The notes under the pieces were generated by a model. It did not search any database and was not told where the DNA came from. It worked only from the letters and a program-made list of their open reading frames with translations. DNA of 64,000 bases from Saccharopolyspora hordei (GTDB lineage Bacteria; Actinomycetota; Actinomycetes; Mycobacteriales; Pseudonocardiaceae), in contig NZ_JACCFJ010000001.1 of NCBI RefSeq assembly GCF_013410345.1, forward strand, positions 3,075,001-3,139,000, read 5' to 3'. Of the stretch, positions 49,394 to 59,378 are shown one piece after another. The translations under genes were made by a program, and so were the position numbers. The stretch's first letter is position 1. Each line of letters opens with the position of its first letter.

Positions 49394-50326
49394 TCAGAAG
49401 CCGACGTGGTCCTTGCCCTTGAGGTGGAGGATCTCGCGGGCTTCGTCGGGGGTGGCGATCTCCAGGTTGAGGGCTTCGAGCACGGTGCGGATGCGGCTGA
49501 CCTGGTCGGCGTTGGTCTTGGCCAGCTCGCCCGGCCCGATCCACAGCGAGTCCTCCAGGCCGACGCGCACGTGCGAGCCCTGGGCCGCGCCGATGGTGGC
49601 CAGCGGGATCTGGTTGCGGCCCGCGCCCAGGATCGACCACTCGTAGGAGTCGCCGAGCAGGCGGTCGGCGGTGCGGCGCATGTGCATCAGGTCCTCGGGG
49701 TGCGCGCCGATGCCGCCGAGCAGGCCGAACACCGACTGCACGAACAGCGGTCCCTGGACCAGGCCGCGCGAGACGACGTGCGCCAGGTTGTTGAGGTGCG
49801 CGATGTCGTAGCACTCGAACTCGAATCGGGTGCCGTTCTCCGCGCCGATGGACAGGATCGTCTCGATGTCGGCGAAGGTGTTCTTGAACACCAGGTCCCG
49901 GCTCTTCTCCAGGGCCTCCCTCTCCCAGTCGTACCGGAACTCCTTGAAGCGCTCCAGCATCGGGTACAGGCCGAAGTTCATCGAGCCCATGTTCAGCGAC
50001 GCCAGCTCGGGCTTGAACACCGCGGCGGGCCGCATCCGCTCCTCGACTGTCATGTGCGGCGAACCGCCGGTGGTGATGTTGACGACCGCGTCGGTGTGCG
50101 CCTTCAGCTGCTCCAGGATCGGCTCGAAGTGGGCGGGGTCCTGCGACGGCCTGCCGTCCTCGGGGTCGCGGGCGTGCAGGTGCACGATCGCCGCGCCCGC
50201 CTCGGCCGCGCCCAGCGCCGCTTCGGCGATCTCGCTCGGCGAGACGGGCAGGTGCTCCGACATCGACGGGGTGTGGATCGCGCCCGTCACCGCGCACGTG
50301 ATGATGACCTTGCGAGTGGTGGCCAT
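49394..50326 (-). CDS. Beta-keto acid cleavage enzyme (BKACE, DUF849), 310 aa
   Basis: ATG 50326 with GGAGG nine bases upstream (an ATG at 50335 abuts the ribosome site and is less likely). Zinc-binding HLHARDPEDGRPSQD, then NITTGGSPHMTVEERM and LNMGSMNFGLYP are BKACE family blocks. The TIM-barrel enzyme condenses a beta-keto acid with acetyl-CoA to release acetoacetate and a new CoA ester. It follows an SDR and an organic-anion transporter in one operon, giving a logical pathway: import a 3-hydroxy acid, oxidise it to the 3-keto acid, cleave it. Which substrate (carnitine-like or other) is not known. Confidence 0.92.
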   Translation of the reverse strand: MATTRKVIITCAVTGAIHTPSMSEHLPVSPSEIAEAALGAAEAGAAIVHLHARDPEDGRPSQDPAHFEPILEQLKAHTDAVVNITTGGSPHMTVEERMRPAAVFKPELASLNMGSMNFGLYPMLERFKEFRYDWEREALEKSRDLVFKNTFADIETILSIGAENGTRFEFECYDIAHLNNLAHVVSRGLVQGPLFVQSVFGLLGGIGAHPEDLMHMRRTADRLLGDSYEWSILGAGRNQIPLATIGAAQGSHVRVGLEDSLWIGPGELAKTNADQVSRIRTVLEALNLEIATPDEAREILHLKGKDHVGF

Positions 50327-50352
50327 TCCGCTCATCCCTCCACAGTGGATCG

Positions 50353-51117
50353 TCAGTAGAGCTTCTCGGTGTTGCCGTCGACCGCCATCGCCTGGCCGTT
50401 GACGTTGCGGGCCATCGGACTGGCCAGGAACACCGCCATGCCCGCGATGTCGTCGGCGGTGACCAGCCGGCGCATCGACGACTGGTCCCGGTAGAGGGCG
50501 GCGATCTCGTCCACGGGCTTGCCCAGCATCTCGGCCTTCGCCTCGATGACCGCGCGGATGCGGGGACCGTCGACCGCGCCGGGGCAGATCGCGTTCGCCC
50601 GGATCCCCTCCGGGCCGAGCTCGATGGCCAGGGTCTTGGTGAACCCGATGACCGCCCACTTCGACGCCGAGTAGGCGCTGCGCCCGGCCATGCCGAGCCG
50701 CCCGGCGGCTGAGGACAGGTTCACGATCGAGGCGTCGTCGGACTCCCGCAGCAGCGGCAACCCGTGCTTGACGCAGTAGAACTGGCTGTGCACGTTGACC
50801 TCGAAGGTCCGCGCCCACTCGCCGCTGTCCAGGGTCTCCACCGGCCCGGTCGGGCCGGCGATGCCCGCGTTGTTGACCAGCACGTCAAGGCCACCGAGCT
50901 CGGCGCGCACCGCGCCCATCAGCTCCGCGACCTGCTCCTCGCTGGAGGCGTCCGAGAGCCGGGCCACCAGGCCCCGATCCTCGGCGGCCCGGACCGCGTC
51001 CGGGTTGATGTCGGTGACCACCACGCGCGCACCGAACTCGGTGAAGCGGTGGGCGATGGCCAGTCCGATGCCGCTCGCACCCGCGGTGACGAGCACCCGC
51101 TTGCCTGACAGATCCAC
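50353..51117 (-). CDS. SDR dehydrogenase, probable 3-hydroxy-acid oxidase of BKACE operon
   Basis: GTG 51117 (MDLSGKRVLVTAGASGIGLA) with GGAAGG nine bases upstream; an in-frame GTG at 51126 is the alternative. Classical SDR: TAGASGIG loop (Ala replaces the usual second Gly), NNAGIAGPTGPVETL, active-site YSASKWAVIGFTK and the C-terminal AVDGNTEKLY. 254 aa. Its stop is 26 bases before the BKACE gene. By context it oxidises the beta-hydroxyl group of the imported acid. Confidence 0.9.
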   Translation of the reverse strand: MDLSGKRVLVTAGASGIGLAIAHRFTEFGARVVVTDINPDAVRAAEDRGLVARLSDASSEEQVAELMGAVRAELGGLDVLVNNAGIAGPTGPVETLDSGEWARTFEVNVHSQFYCVKHGLPLLRESDDASIVNLSSAAGRLGMAGRSAYSASKWAVIGFTKTLAIELGPEGIRANAICPGAVDGPRIRAVIEAKAEMLGKPVDEIAALYRDQSSMRRLVTADDIAGMAVFLASPMARNVNGQAMAVDGNTEKLY

Positions 51118-51134
51118 TCCTCGCACCCTTCCTG

Positions 51135-52433
51135 TCACGGGCGCTCGTCGCCGTGCCGCAGGAACAGCGACAGCACGGTGCCGACGACGCACACGCCCAC
51201 CACGAACCACAGACCGGACAGCTCGCTGCCGGTGAGGTCCTCCATCGCGCCCATCACGTACGGGCCGAGGAACCCGCCGAACAGGCCGATGGTGTTGACG
51301 AACGCGATGCCGCCGGCCAGCGTGGCCCCGCTCAGCCGGGACGCCGGGAAGGTGAAGATGATCGGCTGCATCGCGAAGAACGAGAACGCGCCGAGGCAGA
51401 ACCCGATGAGGCCCACCACCGGCCCCGACACCGCGCCCAGGGCGAAGCCGACGCAGACCCCGACCATCGTGGTGGTGACCAGCCTGCGGGAACGGAGGCC
51501 GTCGGTGGCCAGCCGCGGCACCAGGAAGGCGCCCAGCCCGGCGAAGATCCACGGCACCGAGGTCAGCAGCCCGATCTGCACCGAGGACAGCTCGCCGTAG
51601 GTGCCGATGATCGACGGCAGGAAGTACGACAGCGCGTAGACCGCGATCTGCTGCGTCAGGTAGACGGCGACGACCAGCAGGATCTGCGGGTCCCGCCACA
51701 CCTGGCGCATGCTGTGCGTGCCGGAGGCCTCCGCGCCCGCCTCGTCCTCGGCGGCGATGCGGCGCTGCAGGTCCTCGGCCTCCGCCGCGGTCAGGAACCT
51801 CGCCTGCTCCGGCCGGTCGGGCAGCTTCTTCCACACCACGAAGGCCAGCAGGCACGCCGGCAGCCCCTCCACGAGGAACATCCACTGCCAGCCGTGCATG
51901 CCGCCGAGGCCGCCGAGCCCGAGCAGCAGGCCGCCCAGCGGCGGACCGAGGATGTTGGCCGCGGACACCCCGAGCAGGAACAGGCCGTTGGCCTTGGCGC
52001 GGTCGGCGCGGGTGAACCACTGCGTCAGGTAGTACATGACGCCCGGGAACAGGCCCGCTTCGGCGGCGCCCAGCAGCATCCGCATGATGTAGAACGACCA
52101 CTCGCCCTGCACGAAGGCCATCCCGGCGGACACCAGACCCCAAATGATCATGATCCGGGTGATCCAGAACCGCGCCCCGACCCGGTGCAGGACCAGGTTC
52201 GACGGGATCTCCGCCAGCGAGTAGGTGATGAAGAACAGCCCGGCGCCGATCCCGTAGGCGGTGGCGGAGATCCCCAGGTCGACCTGCAGCTGCTCCTTGG
52301 CGATGCCGATGTTGGTGCGGTCCAGGAAGCTGATGACGTAGGCACCGATCAGCAGGGGGAGCAGCTTGCGGAAGATGACCCCGTTCAGCTCGGCCGGTGG
52401 GCGCACCACCGGTTGTGCGGCGTTCTTCGGCAT
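51135..52433 (-). CDS. ACS-family MFS organic-anion transporter, 432 aa
   Basis: ATG 52433 (MPKNAAQPVVRPP). The opening YVISFLDRTNIGIAKEQLQ is the anion:cation symporter signature (tartrate/phthalate/4-hydroxyphenylacetate group), followed by GAGLFFITYSLAEIPSNLVL and VGARFWITRIMIIWGLVSAG. Twelve segments. It is the first gene of a transporter-SDR-BKACE operon and is preceded by a LacI gene in the same direction, so it presumably imports the operon's carboxylate substrate with protons. Confidence 0.92.
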   Translation of the reverse strand: MPKNAAQPVVRPPAELNGVIFRKLLPLLIGAYVISFLDRTNIGIAKEQLQVDLGISATAYGIGAGLFFITYSLAEIPSNLVLHRVGARFWITRIMIIWGLVSAGMAFVQGEWSFYIMRMLLGAAEAGLFPGVMYYLTQWFTRADRAKANGLFLLGVSAANILGPPLGGLLLGLGGLGGMHGWQWMFLVEGLPACLLAFVVWKKLPDRPEQARFLTAAEAEDLQRRIAAEDEAGAEASGTHSMRQVWRDPQILLVVAVYLTQQIAVYALSYFLPSIIGTYGELSSVQIGLLTSVPWIFAGLGAFLVPRLATDGLRSRRLVTTTMVGVCVGFALGAVSGPVVGLIGFCLGAFSFFAMQPIIFTFPASRLSGATLAGGIAFVNTIGLFGGFLGPYVMGAMEDLTGSELSGLWFVVGVCVVGTVLSLFLRHGDERP

Positions 52434-52494
52434 GGCGTGACCTTCTCGTTCCACTCCGGCTCGCCGGATCGTCGGGTGTTCGGTGCTCCGCCGC

Positions 52495-53556
52495 TCAGCG
52501 GCGGGGTGCGGTGGTCGGTGCGCATCCGCAGGTCCGGCCGATGTGCAGCCGGTGCGCGCACACCAGGGACCGGTAGCTGGCGGACGGTTCTTCCATGCGC
52601 GCGAGCAGCATCCCGAAGGCCTCGCGGCCCATCTGCTCGAGCGGCTGGATCACGGTGGTGAGCCCGATCAGGGCGGACGTGCTGTGCGGGATGCCGTCGT
52701 GCCCGGTCACCGCGACGTCCTCGGGCACCCGGATGCCGTGCTCGGCCGCGTGCTCGAGGATGCCGATCGCGAGCTCGTCGCTGCCGCACACGACGGCGCG
52801 CGGCGGGTCGTCGCGGCCGAACAGCCGCTCCGCCGCGCGGCGGCCGCCGTCGCTGCTGAGCTCGGTGCTGATCTTGCGGTCGCCACTGATGTCGACGCCG
52901 TGCGCGCGGGCGGTCGCCACGAAGGCCTGTTCCCGGGCCAGGGAGGCGGAGGAGAACCGCGGCCCGATCACGACGGCGATCTCGGTGTGGCCGTGCCCCA
53001 GCACGTGCTCCATCAGCGACGTGGCCGCGGCGGCGTCGTCGATGCCGACGAAGTCGCCCTCCAGGTACGGGGACCGCCGCGACAGGTAGACGTAGGGGAT
53101 CCGGGCGGCGCGCAGCGTCCGCAGCGCGGTGGCGTCCTCCCGGAGCGCGGCGCTGAGCACGACGCCGTCGACGTTGCGCTGCACCAGGCTGCGGGCCACG
53201 TTCGCCAGCGTGCGGGGGTCGTCCTGGGTGGTCGCGACGAACACCTCGTACCCGGCCTCCGCGGCCGCGGACACGATGCTCTGCGCGAACCGCGGGTAGG
53301 TGGGGTTGATGATGTTGGGCTGCACCAGGCCGATGACGCGGGTGCGGTTCGGGTCGGCCGGCCCGCCCCGGTCCGGCGGGCGGAAGCCGAGCTCGTCGGC
53401 GACGGCGAGGATGTGCTCGCGCGTCGCCGCCGCCACCCCGCCCTTGCCGTTCATCACGTAGGACACGGCGGCGGGGGACACCCCGGCGGCGCGAGCCACG
53501 GCGGCCGCCGAGACCGTGCCCGGTCGGCGCGAGGAGCGGCGAGTCGCGGTACCCAC
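52495..53556 (-). CDS. LacI-family repressor of the transporter-SDR-BKACE operon, 353 aa
   Basis: HTH: SAAAVARAAGVSPAAVSYVM then NGKGGVAAATREHILAVADE (LacI domain, residues about 14-60). The ligand domain follows (VIGLVQPNIINPTYPRFAQS, TGHDGIPHS). GTG start at 53556. It ends 62 bases before the transporter start on the same strand, so it probably regulates that operon and itself. A TTAAGC-AACA-TTAAGC element at 53623-53638 upstream is a possible binding site. The C-terminus carries two cysteines (GRTCGCAP). Confidence 0.9.
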   Translation of the reverse strand: MGTATRRSSRRPGTVSAAAVARAAGVSPAAVSYVMNGKGGVAAATREHILAVADELGFRPPDRGGPADPNRTRVIGLVQPNIINPTYPRFAQSIVSAAAEAGYEVFVATTQDDPRTLANVARSLVQRNVDGVVLSAALREDATALRTLRAARIPYVYLSRRSPYLEGDFVGIDDAAAATSLMEHVLGHGHTEIAVVIGPRFSSASLAREQAFVATARAHGVDISGDRKISTELSSDGGRRAAERLFGRDDPPRAVVCGSDELAIGILEHAAEHGIRVPEDVAVTGHDGIPHSTSALIGLTTVIQPLEQMGREAFGMLLARMEEPSASYRSLVCAHRLHIGRTCGCAPTTAPRR

Positions 53557-53982
53557 AGCCGAGTCTCCCTTGACGTGATGCAGGTCTCCGGTGCAGGCAG
53601 AACCTAAGTCGCCCGCTGAACGTTAAGCAACATTAAGCTCGCACCCGCTCTGACCAGCGGAGATCGAGCGAGCGCGCCGGATCGTGTGCGGTACGTCACG
53701 TGCGCACGCTTCGTGGTTGCGGCGGGGTCGAGGAGGGTGCGCGGAGCGCGGTCGGTCGCCGCGGGCAGTGGGGGAGAGCGCGAGTCGGCGGCGCGACAGG
53801 CGCCGTCCCGCGAAACGATACCCGGCGCGACGGAAACCGTCCTCATCAGACGTCTTTTGTGGACAGTCGGGGAAACTTCGCTGCGCGACCGGGAATCCCG
53901 TGGAACCCGCCGGGCCGGCACCCGGAACGTGCGCGGCGTTCGGGTGCCGGCCCGGTCGTGGAGGCCCGGCGGGGCGAGCGGT
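53557..53982. promoter_or_regulatory. 426-base gap: lacI promoter and cat-operon terminator
   Basis: No gene is supported. Direct repeats TTAAGC at 53623-53628 and 53633-53638, an AT-rich island in this GC-rich DNA, lie 67 bases before lacI and look like its operator or promoter. The far end holds the cat-operon hairpin described separately. Confidence 0.5.
53910..53955 (-). terminator. Very long hairpin terminating the cat operon
   Basis: The left arm 53910-53929 and right arm 53937-53955 pair over 19 bases with one bulged G and a 7-base loop. The right arm is CGTTCGGGTGCCGGCCCGG. It begins 27 bases after the catC stop in the direction of transcription. Confidence 0.8.
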
Positions 53983-54264
53983 TCAGTCCGTGATCGTGGA
54001 CGGGTGCGTCGCCAGCGGCGTGACCTGGATCCGCATGTACGGGAACAGCGGCAGGCCGGAGAGCAGGGTGTGCAGCTCGTCGTGGTCGGCGACGTCGAAG
54101 ATCGAGATGTTGGCGTACTCGCCGGCGATGCGCCACAGGTGCGGCCACCGCCCTTCGCGCTGCAGCCGTTGGCTGTACGCCTTCTCGCGGGTCAGGACGT
54201 CGTCGCGCTCCGCCGGGTCCATGTCCGGCGGCAGGTGGACGTCCATGCGGACGTGGTAGAGCAT
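53983..54264 (-). CDS. catC: Muconolactone delta-isomerase, 93 aa
   Basis: ATG 54264 (MLYHVRMDVHLPPDMDPAER) with GAGGAG upstream; a TTG two codons earlier is less likely. Family signature residues: MDVHLPPDM at the start and LWRIAGEYANISIFDVADHD in the middle, then LHTLLSGLPLFPYMRIQVTPLA without the last part shown in full. Normal length for CatC. It converts muconolactone to 3-oxoadipate enol-lactone in the cytoplasm. Last gene of the minus-strand catR-B-A-C cluster; a large hairpin follows. Confidence 0.95.
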   Translation of the reverse strand: MLYHVRMDVHLPPDMDPAERDDVLTREKAYSQRLQREGRWPHLWRIAGEYANISIFDVADHDELHTLLSGLPLFPYMRIQVTPLATHPSTITD

Positions 54265-54315
54265 CGGCAACTCCTCGGTGGTGCTCGCCCGCCGCGGTCG
54301 GCGGCGGGCGGTTCG

Positions 54316-56301
<1,986 letters not shown>

Positions 56302-56305
<4 letters not shown>

Positions 56306-57210
56306 CGGTTGACCTCTGAGGTGGAGCCAGGGGACGGGAAGACGTCGTCGAGCGCGGCGAGGGCGCTGGCGACGAGCGGGGAGCGGGTCTCGCGGTGCCA
56401 GGCCAGGGCGAGCTCGACCGTGGCCGCGCCGGAGAGGTCGCGGAACACGACGCCGTCCAGCGGCAGCGACCGCGCCGACGCGGGCACCACGCCGACGCCC
56501 AGCCCGCCGGCGACCAACGCGAGCAGCGCCGCGGTGCCGGGAGCTTCGTGCTGCTGCTGCGGGGTGAACCCGGCCTCCCGGCAGCTGCGCGCGACCGCCT
56601 CGTGCACGACGGACCCGCGCGCGTGGTAGGTCACCAGCGGCTCGGCCCGCAGGTCCGCCATCGACACGACGGGCTCGACGGCCAGCCGGTGGTCGGCCGG
56701 GGCGGCCAGGATCAGCGGTTCGACCTCGATGACCCGGAAGTCGATGTCGTCTCCGGTCACCGGCGGCCGCAGCACCCCGAGCCCGAGGGTCCCGGTGCGC
56801 AGGTGCTCGCACTGGTCGGCGGTGAGCAGGTCGGCGCGGACCTCCAGCTCCACGTGCGGCACCCGCTGCGACAGCGCCCGGGCCAGCCGCGGCAGGTGGG
56901 AGAACGCGGCCGTCCCGGTGAACCCGACCCGGAGCAGGCCGAGCTTGCCCTCGCCGATGCGCTGGACGCCGCGCACCCCGTCCTGCAGGGTGGCCAGCAC
57001 CCGTCGCGCCTCGGTCAGGAAGAACTCGCCGGCCGGGGTCAGCCGCACCTGCCGCGTCGTCCGGGCCAGCAGGGTGACGTCCAGTTCCTTCTCCAGCTGC
57101 CGGACCGCGTGCGACAGCGCCGGCTGGGCGACGTGCAGCTGCTCGGCCGCCCGAGCGAAGTGGCAGGTCTCGGCCACGGTGACGAAGTAGCGCAGGTGAC
57201 GCAGTTCCAC
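56302..57210 (-). CDS. catR: LysR-family regulator of the cat operon, 302 aa
   Basis: GTG 57210 after GGAAGGAGG. DNA-binding domain ELRHLRYFVTVAETCHFARA then AEQLHVAQPALSHAVRQLEK; the effector domain continues (LGLLRVGFTGTAAFSHLPRL), close to the CatM/BenM/CatR type. It is the first gene of the cat operon and divergent from benA, so by binding the 236-base gap it can control both halves of the pathway, probably with muconate or benzoate as effector as in BenM/CatM. The symbol reflects context and family. Confidence 0.85.
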
Positions 57211-57446
57211 GGTGCCTCCTTCCGGGCCGCTGCCACCGGCCCCTCACGGTAGGGAGCGAACTCATCGAAGACAAAGACATCGTTCGGCGCGATTGATAAG
57301 CGACATCGATGAATCACACCCTGGGTCAGGTCTAGGCATCTGCCGGGTGTGACCGGCGACACGAGGTTTCATCGTTCTGGGCCGTGCCACGGCGGCTCGG
57401 ACCGCCGGAGGCCGATCAACGCCGATCCGCGCCCCCTGGAGGACCG
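57211..57446. promoter_or_regulatory. Divergent cat/ben control region
   Basis: 236 bases between the catR-like and benA starts. GACATCG is directly repeated at 57276-57282 and 57302-57308, and TCATCGA (57262-57268) is inverted as TCGATGA (57306-57312). The 57260-57315 segment is also AT-richer than its surroundings. These are candidate LysR or LuxR binding sites; no classical single T-N11-A palindrome stands out. Confidence 0.5.
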
Positions 57447-58826
57447 ATGAGCGAGAGGCTGGAGCACGTGTCCGCGGTCGTCGCCGACGCCGTGGTCGAG
57501 GACCGCGAGGCTGGCGTGCACCGCGCCAACCGGCGGATCTTCACCGACGAGGAGATCTTCGAGCTCGAGATGAAGCACATCTTCGAGGGCAACTGGGTCT
57601 ACCTCGCCCACGAGAGCCAGCTGCCGAACCCGGGGGACTACTTCACCACCCACATCGGACGCCAGCCGGTCGTGATCACCCGCGACAAGGACGGCGAGCT
57701 GCACTGCCTGATCAACGCCTGCGCGCACCGCGGCGCGATGGTCTGCCGCCGCAAGACCGACAACCGCATGACGCTGACCTGCCCGTTCCACGGGTGGACC
57801 TTCCGCAACGACGGCAAGCTGCTCAAGGTCAAGGACCCCGACGGGGCCGGCTACCCGGACTCCTTCGACACCGACGGGTCGCACGACATGACCGAGGTCG
57901 CGCGTTTCGACTCCTACCGCGGCTTCCTGTTCGGCAGCCTCAACCCCGACGTGCTGCCGCTGGCCGAACACCTCGGTGACACCACGAAGATCATCGACAT
58001 GCTGGTCGACCAGTCCCCGGAGGGGCTGGAGGTGCTGCACGGCTCGTCGACCTACACCTACGACGGCAACTGGAAGGTGCAGGCGGAGAACGGCGCCGAC
58101 GGCTACCACGTCACCGCCACGCACTGGAACTACGCGGCCACCACGGCACGGCGGAACACCGGGGAGTCCACGAACGACACCAAGACCCTCGACGCCGGCA
58201 GCTGGGGCAAGTCCGGCGGCGGGTACTGGTCGTTCCCGCACGGGCACCTGTGCCTGTGGACCTGGGCGGGCAACCCACAAGACCGTCCACTGTGGCCGAA
58301 GATGGAGGAGCTGAAGGAGGAGTACGGCGAGGCCAAGGGCGAGTTCATGGTCCGCGGCTCCCGCAACCTCTGCCTCTACCCGAACGTCTACCTGATGGAC
58401 CAGTTCTCCACCCAGATCCGGCACTTCCGGCCGATCGCGCCGGACAAGACCGAGGTCACCATCTACTGCATCGCGCCCAAGGGGGAGAGCGCCGAAGCGC
58501 GGGCGTGGCGGATCCGCCAGTACGAGGACTTCTTCAACGCCACCGGCATGGCCACCCCGGACGACCTGGAGGAGTTCCGCTCCTGCCAGCTGACCTTCCG
58601 CGCGACGGCCGCGCCGTGGAACGACATGAGCCGCGGCGCGCAGCACTGGATCGACGGCCCGGACGAGGTCGCCGAGTCCCTCGGCCTGACGGGCGTCATC
58701 TCCGCCGGCCAGAAGAACGAGGACGAGGGCCTCTACCCCGTCCAGCACGGCTACTGGAAGCAGGCCATGGAAGCCGCCATCGCCGCTGAGCGCGCCCGGA
58801 CCGAGCGTGCCACCGCCACCGCGTGA
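57447..58826 (+). CDS. benA: Benzoate 1,2-dioxygenase large (alpha) subunit, 459 aa
   Basis: ATG 57447 after GGAGGA. Rieske centre: CAHRG (Cys92, His94) and CPFHGWTF (Cys112, His115). The catalytic iron region has [13 protein letters not shown] with the 2-His-1-Asp ligands, and the protein is typical of the benzoate/toluate group of ring-hydroxylating oxygenases ([20 protein letters not shown]). With BenB and the BenC reductase it dihydroxylates benzoate to a cis-1,2-dihydrodiol carboxylate. Divergent from the cat regulator. Confidence 0.97.
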   Translation: MSERLEHVSAVVADAVVEDREAGVHRANRRIFTDEEIFELEMKHIFEGNWVYLAHESQLPNPGDYFTTHIGRQPVVITRDKDGELHCLINACAHRGAMVCRRKTDNRMTLTCPFHGWTFRNDGKLLKVKDPDGAGYPDSFDTDGSHDMTEVARFDSYRGFLFGSLNPDVLPLAEHLGDTTKIIDMLVDQSPEGLEVLHGSSTYTYDGNWKVQAENGADGYHVTATHWNYAATTARRNTGESTNDTKTLDAGSWGKSGGGYWSFPHGHLCLWTWAGNPQDRPLWPKMEELKEEYGEAKGEFMVRGSRNLCLYPNVYLMDQFSTQIRHFRPIAPDKTEVTIYCIAPKGESAEARAWRIRQYEDFFNATGMATPDDLEEFRSCQLTFRATAAPWNDMSRGAQHWIDGPDEVAESLGLTGVISAGQKNEDEGLYPVQHGYWKQAMEAAIAAERARTERATATA

Positions 58827-58837
58827 GGAGATCCCCG

Positions 58838-59365
58838 ATGACCGTCACCACCGACACCTCCGCCACCGGGACCAAGACCATCACCCAGCAGGACATCGAG
58901 CAGTTCCTGTACCGGGAGGCGCGCTACCTCGACGACCGCGAGTTCGAGAAGTGGCTGGAGTGCTACGCCGACGACGTCGTCTTCTGGATGCCCTCCTGGG
59001 GCGATGACGACATGCTCTCCGCCGACCCGCAGACGTCGATCTCACTGATCTACTACCCGAACAAGGGCGGGCTGGAGGACCGCGTCTTCCGCATCCGCAC
59101 CGAGCGCTCCAGTGCGACCTCGATCCCGGAACCGCGCACCAGCCACAACATCAGCAACGTCGAGCTGATCGAGCGCCGCGGCGACCTGGTGGACGTGCGG
59201 TTCAACTGGCACACCATGTACTTCCGGTACAAGACCGTGGACCCGTACTACGGGACGTCGTTCTACACCATCGACTTCTCCGGCCCGGCACCGCTGATCC
59301 GCCGCAAGACCGTGGTGCTGAAGAACGACTACATCCACCACGTCGTCGACGTCTACCACATCTGA
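58838..59365 (+). CDS. benB: Benzoate 1,2-dioxygenase small (beta) subunit, 175 aa
   Basis: ATG 58838, 11 bases after benA. NTF2-like fold of ring-hydroxylating dioxygenase beta subunits: EQFLYREARYLDDREFEKWL then YADDVVFWMPSWG, RTSHNISNVELIERRGDLVD and the end DYIHHVVDVYHI. It packs with BenA in an alpha3beta3 hexamer and is structural rather than catalytic. Confidence 0.96.
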   Translation: MTVTTDTSATGTKTITQQDIEQFLYREARYLDDREFEKWLECYADDVVFWMPSWGDDDMLSADPQTSISLIYYPNKGGLEDRVFRIRTERSSATSIPEPRTSHNISNVELIERRGDLVDVRFNWHTMYFRYKTVDPYYGTSFYTIDFSGPAPLIRRKTVVLKNDYIHHVVDVYHI

Positions 59366-59378
59366 GCGGAGGGCGGTC

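Noticed and set aside
53604-53921. 105-codon minus-strand frame between lacI and catC
   Set aside because: Poor codon bias, no ribosome site, and it includes the left arm of the cat terminator hairpin.
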